The notes under the pieces: generated by a model | What the model was told of the DNA's origin: nothing | What the model saw: the letters and a program-made list of their open reading frames with translations, nothing else | Databases searched by the model: none | DNA from: DASTFP01 sp963744345 | GTDB lineage: Bacteria; Verrucomicrobiota; Verrucomicrobiia; Chthoniobacterales; Terrimicrobiaceae | DNA: 64,000 bases | NCBI GenBank assembly: GCA_963744345.1 | Contig: CAVUTD010000004.1 | Span: forward strand, 186,001-250,000 | Reading direction: 5' to 3' | Shown here: one piece after another, positions 60,025 through 64,000 of the stretch | Layout of the letters: each line of letters opens with the position of its first letter | Position numbering within the stretch: position 1 is the first letter of the stretch | Made by a program: the position numbers and the translations under genes

Positions 60025-61035
60025 CTATCGCGAGTCGGGCGTATCGAAAACCAATTGCACCTTGAGTGTATCAGGACTTCCGACTCGGGACAGATATTCC
60101 GGCATTTCTTCCAAGCTCACCTGGTGAGATACAATTTCGTCCACCGAAATGGCTCCCTTCCTCAGCAAGTCGAGAGCTTCTTCGATCTCGCCGCACAGCG
60201 AACACGAACCGAGGATCGCCAACTCCCTGTCATAAATCTCGAAAGGCGAGAAGGGGACTCGAGCCTGAGGCGGACAAACTCCGAACAAGAGGACTGTTCC
60301 TCGATCCTTTACCAGATCGGGTAACATTTGGATCACGCCAGGAATGCCTGTAGCGTCGATGGCAACATTGAACTCCCGGCGATGAGTATCTGGGCCGATC
60401 TCATCAGCTTGAAAACACGCCTGAGCACCCAGTCGACGCGCTGTTTCAAGACGGCCGCTGTGTCGGTCAACACACGCCACTTCAGTAACGCCTCTGGCTT
60501 TCAAAACCTGAAGCATCAACATCCCGATCGGTCCCGTGCCGAAAATAATCGTGCTTTGCTGGGGCGAGAGGCTCAGGCGATTGAGACCGTGCAAAACGCA
60601 CGCCAAAGGTTCCGCTAGCGCAGCAGCTCGCATCGATAGACCCTCAGCTGAATGGACCGTCCCAGCATCCACCGCCACGTATTCAGAAAAGCCGCCATCG
60701 AGGGTGGAACCATACGTTTTGAGATTTAAACACTTGTTGAACAACCCTGCCGCACAGGCGGCACATTGATGACAGGGAACGTTTGGATCAACCACTACTG
60801 GGCGACCGATAAGGCGCGGATCTGCTTCTTTTCCCACCTGCTCTACGATGCCGGCGAACTCGTGTCCCGGAATGACAGGAAAGTTGGCTCCGTAATTTCC
60901 TTTGAGGATTTCGATATCAGTGTGACAAATTCCTGAAGCCCCGACCCTGACGAGCACTTCTCGCCCTGAGATGGAAGGTTTTTCAAGACTGACAATTTCG
61001 GTCTGATTTACACGAGGGAATTGCAACGCTTTCAT
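60025..61035 (-). CDS. zinc-dependent alcohol (polyol) dehydrogenase
   Basis: This 336-residue medium-chain dehydrogenase has catalytic zinc ligands in GASGICHTDIEILKG and PVIPGHEFAGIVEQVG, the structural zinc site CHQCAACAAGLFNKC, and the cofactor motif IIFGTGPIGMLMLQVL with acidic VACVDRHSGRLE (NAD). It resembles sorbitol, threonine and arabinitol/erythritol-type dehydrogenases. It should oxidise a polyol to the ketose used by the neighbouring kinase. The start at 61035 faces the divergent aldolase gene across 174 bases containing an AATCGAACA site. Confidence 0.9.
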   Translation of the reverse strand: MKALQFPRVNQTEIVSLEKPSISGREVLVRVGASGICHTDIEILKGNYGANFPVIPGHEFAGIVEQVGKEADPRLIGRPVVVDPNVPCHQCAACAAGLFNKCLNLKTYGSTLDGGFSEYVAVDAGTVHSAEGLSMRAAALAEPLACVLHGLNRLSLSPQQSTIIFGTGPIGMLMLQVLKARGVTEVACVDRHSGRLETARRLGAQACFQADEIGPDTHRREFNVAIDATGIPGVIQMLPDLVKDRGTVLLFGVCPPQARVPFSPFEIYDRELAILGSCSLCGEIEEALDLLRKGAISVDEIVSHQVSLEEMPEYLSRVGSPDTLKVQLVFDTPDSR

Positions 61036-61209
61036 TTTTTGGGCCTTCTAGATTAATGGCTTTGGGAATGTAGGGCCGCCGCCGGCTCCTATCCAGAAAA
61101 ATCACATCAATCGAACATTTTTTCGCACATTTTGTGGTTTATTGTACGTTTTTCCTTGCCAAAACGCAAATTGTTCTCAACTGTTTGTTCGGTTAATCCC
61201 TAAATACAC
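61036..61209. promoter_or_regulatory. divergent promoter region of Zn-ADH and aldolase
   Basis: 174 bases with an AT-rich right half. AATCGAACA lies at 61109-61117; a related TGTTCGGTTAATC at 61184-61196 is its partial inverse. It is the place expected for DeoR control of both operons. No clear -35/-10 pairs were assigned. Confidence 0.5.
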
Positions 61210-62082
61210 ATGTTAGTTAATTCTCCCAAAATATTCTACAGGCACGCGTTTGAAAACAAGTACGCCTTTCCTGCTTTTAATGTCTGGAATCTTGAGATCG
61301 CAAAAGCTGTTGCCAAGGCAGCCGATCTTGAAAACGCGCCTATATTAATGCAGACTTTTTACGGCGATCTCGACTACGGCGGCATTGAAGAACTTGCCAG
61401 TATGAGCCGCCTCGTCATCAAACGGGCGAAAGTGCCAATTGTTCTTCACCTCGACCATCCAACCGGTTTGCCGATGGTTCTTCAGTGTCTCAAAAATGAC
61501 TATCGCTCGGTCATGTTTGATGGGGGAAGCCTTGCTCTCGAGGACAACGTGCGAGAGACGGGAAAAGCCGCCGAAGTAGCGCATGCCCTTGACGCGGTCA
61601 TCGAGGGCGAAATTGGTCAGTTTGGAGGAGAACACCAGGCTGGAACAGTCCAGGAATGTACTCCCGACGACGCTGAACGCATGTTCAAGGAGAGCGGAAT
61701 AGACATGCTTGCTATTTCCGTCGGCTCGGTACACGGACAGCCCAGCAGACTCAAGCTGCCACTCTTGAAGGAAATTGCGGCTCGCACCGGAGGACAGTTG
61801 GTTCTTCATGGCGGAAGTGGCATCGATCCTGAGGACCTTACAACTTCGTTGGACCTGGGAGTCGTGAAGGTAAACATAGGGGCAGCTATATTCGAGGCGT
61901 GGATATCCGGCTTGGAAGAAGGAGTGGCTCAAAAATCATCGGATCCGCATGAACCACGGCATTACGGCATTTCGAAGCACGCGATGGACAAGGTGACAGA
62001 AGCCGCTCGCGGACGGATAAGATTACTCCGTGCCTCAAACCGTGCGGATAGCATGAAGAAAGCTCTTCAAGGCGAAGATTGA
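61210..62082 (+). CDS. class II fructose-bisphosphate aldolase family protein
   Basis: This 290-residue zinc aldolase has YAFPAFNVWNLEIAKAVAKA, the zinc/proton-transfer motif VLHLDHPTGL, SVMFDGGSLALEDNV, IEGEIGQFGGEH, SVGSVHGQPSRLKLPLL, LHGGSGIDPEDL and VKVNIGAAIFEAW. Class II relatives cleave fructose-, tagatose- or other ketose bisphosphates to triose units. The position with kinase and binding-protein genes suggests the last step of the island's pathway. The ATG at 61210 has no strong ribosome site. A sugar-binding protein gene follows 82 bases downstream. Confidence 0.9.
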   Translation: MLVNSPKIFYRHAFENKYAFPAFNVWNLEIAKAVAKAADLENAPILMQTFYGDLDYGGIEELASMSRLVIKRAKVPIVLHLDHPTGLPMVLQCLKNDYRSVMFDGGSLALEDNVRETGKAAEVAHALDAVIEGEIGQFGGEHQAGTVQECTPDDAERMFKESGIDMLAISVGSVHGQPSRLKLPLLKEIAARTGGQLVLHGGSGIDPEDLTTSLDLGVVKVNIGAAIFEAWISGLEEGVAQKSSDPHEPRHYGISKHAMDKVTEAARGRIRLLRASNRADSMKKALQGED

Positions 62083-62164
62083 ACCATCGAACTTCGTAGC
62101 AAACATGCACAGTAGTAGGGTTTCTTCACGCTCATTTCTTTACCCGCTGCAAAATCATTCATGT

Positions 62165-63115
62165 ATGAAAATGACTGCTTCACTTAAAGGCTCTCTTTGT
62201 CTCCTCTTCGCAACCCTTCTTGCGTCGCCGTTGCTTGGCGCTGAGAAGCAACTCAAGGCGGTCGGTCTGCCGGTCGCCGACCTCAGTAACCCCTTTTTCG
62301 TGCAGATCGTCCGTGGCGTCGAGGACCAAGCGAAGCAATATAACCCAGAGGTCAAAATCACATCGCTCTCGAGTGGGGCCTATGATGTGAACAATCAGAC
62401 AAACCAGATCGACAATCTTATTTCCGCCGGGGTCGATATGATTATTCTTGGCGCCGCCGACAGTAAGGGTATCGCTCCGGCCGTCAAGAGGGCTAAAGAA
62501 GCGGGTATCGTGGTGATAGCTGTTGACGTCGCCGCTGAAGGCGGCGTGGACGCGACGGTGATGTCGGACAACAAGCAAGCCGGGCAGCAAGCGGGCCAAT
62601 ACATCGTCGATAAGCTAAAGGGGAAAGGGCAGATGGTCATCGTGAATGGTCCTCCGATCAGCTCGGTGCAAGACCGTGTGGCGGGTGCGCTCGAGGTGCT
62701 TAAGAAACACCCGGATATCAAGATCTTGTCTCAAGACCAAAATGCTGGTGGCAGTCGCGATGGCGGATTGCGAGTGATGACCGATCTTCTGACCGCGTCC
62801 CCGAAACTTGACGCCGTTTTCGCGATCAATGATCCGACGGGTATTGGCTGCGACCTCGCCGCCAAGCAGGCGCAACGAAAGGAGTTCTTCATCGTGGGAG
62901 TTGACGGTTCGCCCGACGGCGCCACTACGCTCAAAAGCAAGGGGAGCCTGTTTGAAGCCACTCCGGCTCAAGATCCGTACACCATGGCGAAAAAAGCCGT
63001 CGAAGTTGGTTACGGGGTCATGAACGGCAAGAAGCCCGAACAGGAAACGATATTGATCCCGGTCAAACTGATCACCCGCGAGAACGTGAACGAGTATCAA
63101 GGCTGGACGAAGTAG
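62165..63115 (+). CDS. sugar ABC transporter substrate-binding protein (RbsB-like), third type
   Basis: This 316-residue protein has a signal peptide (SLCLLFATLLASPLLGAEKQ) and a type I fold: AVGLPVADLSNPFFVQIVRG, ISAGVDMIILGAADSKGIAP, VVIAVDVAAEGGVDATVMSD, AVFAINDPTGIGCDLAAKQA and EFFIVGVDGSPDGATTLKSK. It is only distantly related to the pair at 50-55 kb; the remnant at 54181-54362 is of this type. The start at 62165 (MKMTASLKG) has the natural signal. Cognate permease and ATPase genes are not in the window and may follow beyond 64 kb. Confidence 0.92.
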   Translation: MKMTASLKGSLCLLFATLLASPLLGAEKQLKAVGLPVADLSNPFFVQIVRGVEDQAKQYNPEVKITSLSSGAYDVNNQTNQIDNLISAGVDMIILGAADSKGIAPAVKRAKEAGIVVIAVDVAAEGGVDATVMSDNKQAGQQAGQYIVDKLKGKGQMVIVNGPPISSVQDRVAGALEVLKKHPDIKILSQDQNAGGSRDGGLRVMTDLLTASPKLDAVFAINDPTGIGCDLAAKQAQRKEFFIVGVDGSPDGATTLKSKGSLFEATPAQDPYTMAKKAVEVGYGVMNGKKPEQETILIPVKLITRENVNEYQGWTK

Positions 63116-63258
63116 CCAGAGCCCACCGGCGAGGTCACCCTGATCCTTGGGCGTTCGTGTGGGAGTTTAACTGAAAGCTTTGAAGGTGCTGATGGAGGAA
63201 TTTGCATGACTTCGCTTCACGCGTTGCTGGTAGCCTGTTGGAGAGGCAACTCTTCCCG

Positions 63259-64000
63259 ATGAGCGCACTCACCTGCGGTGTCGATATCGGGTCCACTAAT
63301 GTCAAGGTGATATTAGTGAACGAGCGCGCCCGCGCGGTCTGGACTAAATCCGTTCCGACACCGCGCGTTCCCGACGACAGCGGCGTAGCGACCGATGTGC
63401 TTCGGCTGGTCGCGATGATTGAGGAAATGATCATCGAAGGTTGGCATACGCATGGCCAATCTCTGCCACTTCAAGCGATCGCTGTCGTAGGAGTAGGTGA
63501 AGACGGAGTAGGTGTCCGCGCCGACCTTACACCAATTGGCCTTTCACTTCCATGGTTCGACGAGCGGGCCGCGATGCAGGCGAGCGTTCTACAACGGACT
63601 TCCCGTTACGCCGCGCAGGCGGGGCTAGCAATCGATTCTTCCCGAACGGCCGCTAAGTGGCTATGGCTCAGACAGAACCGACCAACCGACCTTGTATCCG
63701 CTGCATTCTGGATAGCTCTGACCGATTACCCGGCAGTGGCCTGGACGGGTCGCCCCTTCATGAGCGAAACCCTCGCTGCTCGGACTGGCTGCTACGATGT
63801 GTATGCACGCTGTTGGATCGAGCCCCTGTTGACAGCCGCGGGCGCCCCGGCTCTGCCACCCGTGGTACCTGCTGGCACTGTCCTGGGCAGTGTTCGGAAC
63901 GGGCCGCTGCTCGAGAGCGGAGCCGCGTCTACAGCGACGGTAGTCGTAGCCGGCGGACATGATCATCCGATGGCCGCCGCCACAATCCGGCGATTACATC
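63259..64000 (+). CDS. FGGY-family carbohydrate kinase, 3' end beyond window
   Basis: The first 247 residues of an FGGY kinase are open to the window end. The N-terminal nucleotide motif TCGVDIGSTNVKVILVNERA, AIAVVGVGEDGVGVRADLTP, the substrate-side WFDERAAMQASVLQRTSRYA, KWLWLRQNRP and AGGHDHPMAAATI are present. A complete member is about 500 residues. GGAGAGG lies 12 bases before the ATG at 63259. The family phosphorylates pentuloses, polyols or glycerol; which one is unclear. It follows the binding-protein gene by 143 bases and belongs with the polyol island. Confidence 0.88.
   Translation, partial: MSALTCGVDIGSTNVKVILVNERARAVWTKSVPTPRVPDDSGVATDVLRLVAMIEEMIIEGWHTHGQSLPLQAIAVVGVGEDGVGVRADLTPIGLSLPWFDERAAMQASVLQRTSRYAAQAGLAIDSSRTAAKWLWLRQNRPTDLVSAAFWIALTDYPAVAWTGRPFMSETLAARTGCYDVYARCWIEPLLTAAGAPALPPVVPAGTVLGSVRNGPLLESGAASTATVVVAGGHDHPMAAATIRRLH

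Overview
The window looks like a chromosomal segment of a Gram-negative heterotroph. Outer-membrane signs are a LamB-type maltoporin, an OprB-type carbohydrate porin and an Mla lipid-transport unit. The lineage cannot be fixed from sequence alone. The mix of sugar ABC transporters, a XylR-like hybrid regulator, porins and polyol dehydrogenases would suit a soil Verrucomicrobiota-type bacterium, but that is inference. No rRNA, tRNA or CRISPR array was recognised.

Layout. (1) 0-6.1 kb is a decayed accessory stretch: a frameshifted SRPBCC gene, an O-methyltransferase gene cut by an IS630-type element, two DUF1214 remnants, two RidA remnants, a frameshifted alpha/beta hydrolase, and two intact genes (DUF1801 protein, sugar O-acetyltransferase). 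(2) 6.76-10.7 kb is a compact [NiFe]-hydrogenase unit (small subunit, large subunit, protease, hypA, hypB) with unusual metal-site motifs. (3) 11.2-25 kb holds a methyltransferase, an SDR, a binding-protein-dependent sugar ABC transporter (ATPase, two permeases, binding protein) with a divergent LacI regulator, paralogous small lipoproteins, a broken maltoporin, a broken MFS exporter and an orphan MalE. (4) 25.7-41.9 kb is housekeeping-like and almost free of lesions: cNMP-binding proteins, phosphoesterase, YraN, TrpS, MlaEFD, CarB, RpsO, PNPase, OprB porin, mannitol-type dehydrogenase. (5) 42.7-45.4 kb is a complete IS21-type element with an 8-bp target duplication. (6) 45.4-64 kb is a pentose/polyol island: ribitol dehydrogenase, an RbsABC-type transporter with a kinase-like protein, a XylR-like regulator, an Fe-ADH remnant, a second near-identical binding protein, a fused DhaK-DhaL kinase, two DeoR copies (one broken), a Zn-ADH, a class II aldolase, a third binding protein and an FGGY kinase cut by the window end.

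How it works together. In the island the substrate would enter through the Rbs-type transporters, be oxidised by SDR/ADH enzymes, be phosphorylated by the FGGY or Dha-type kinase and be split by the aldolase. Two regulatory layers are visible. One is a three-copy promoter module next to the XylR-like regulator, rbtD and the Fe-ADH remnant. The other is a recurring AATCGAACA motif around the DeoR/Dha/aldolase genes. The most unusual items are the hydrogenase subunits, the triplicated regulator-promoter module, and the kinase-like protein with a degenerate P-loop at the end of the transporter operon. Frame lesions cluster in the first 24 kb and spare the housekeeping block, which argues for real gene decay over random sequencing error.
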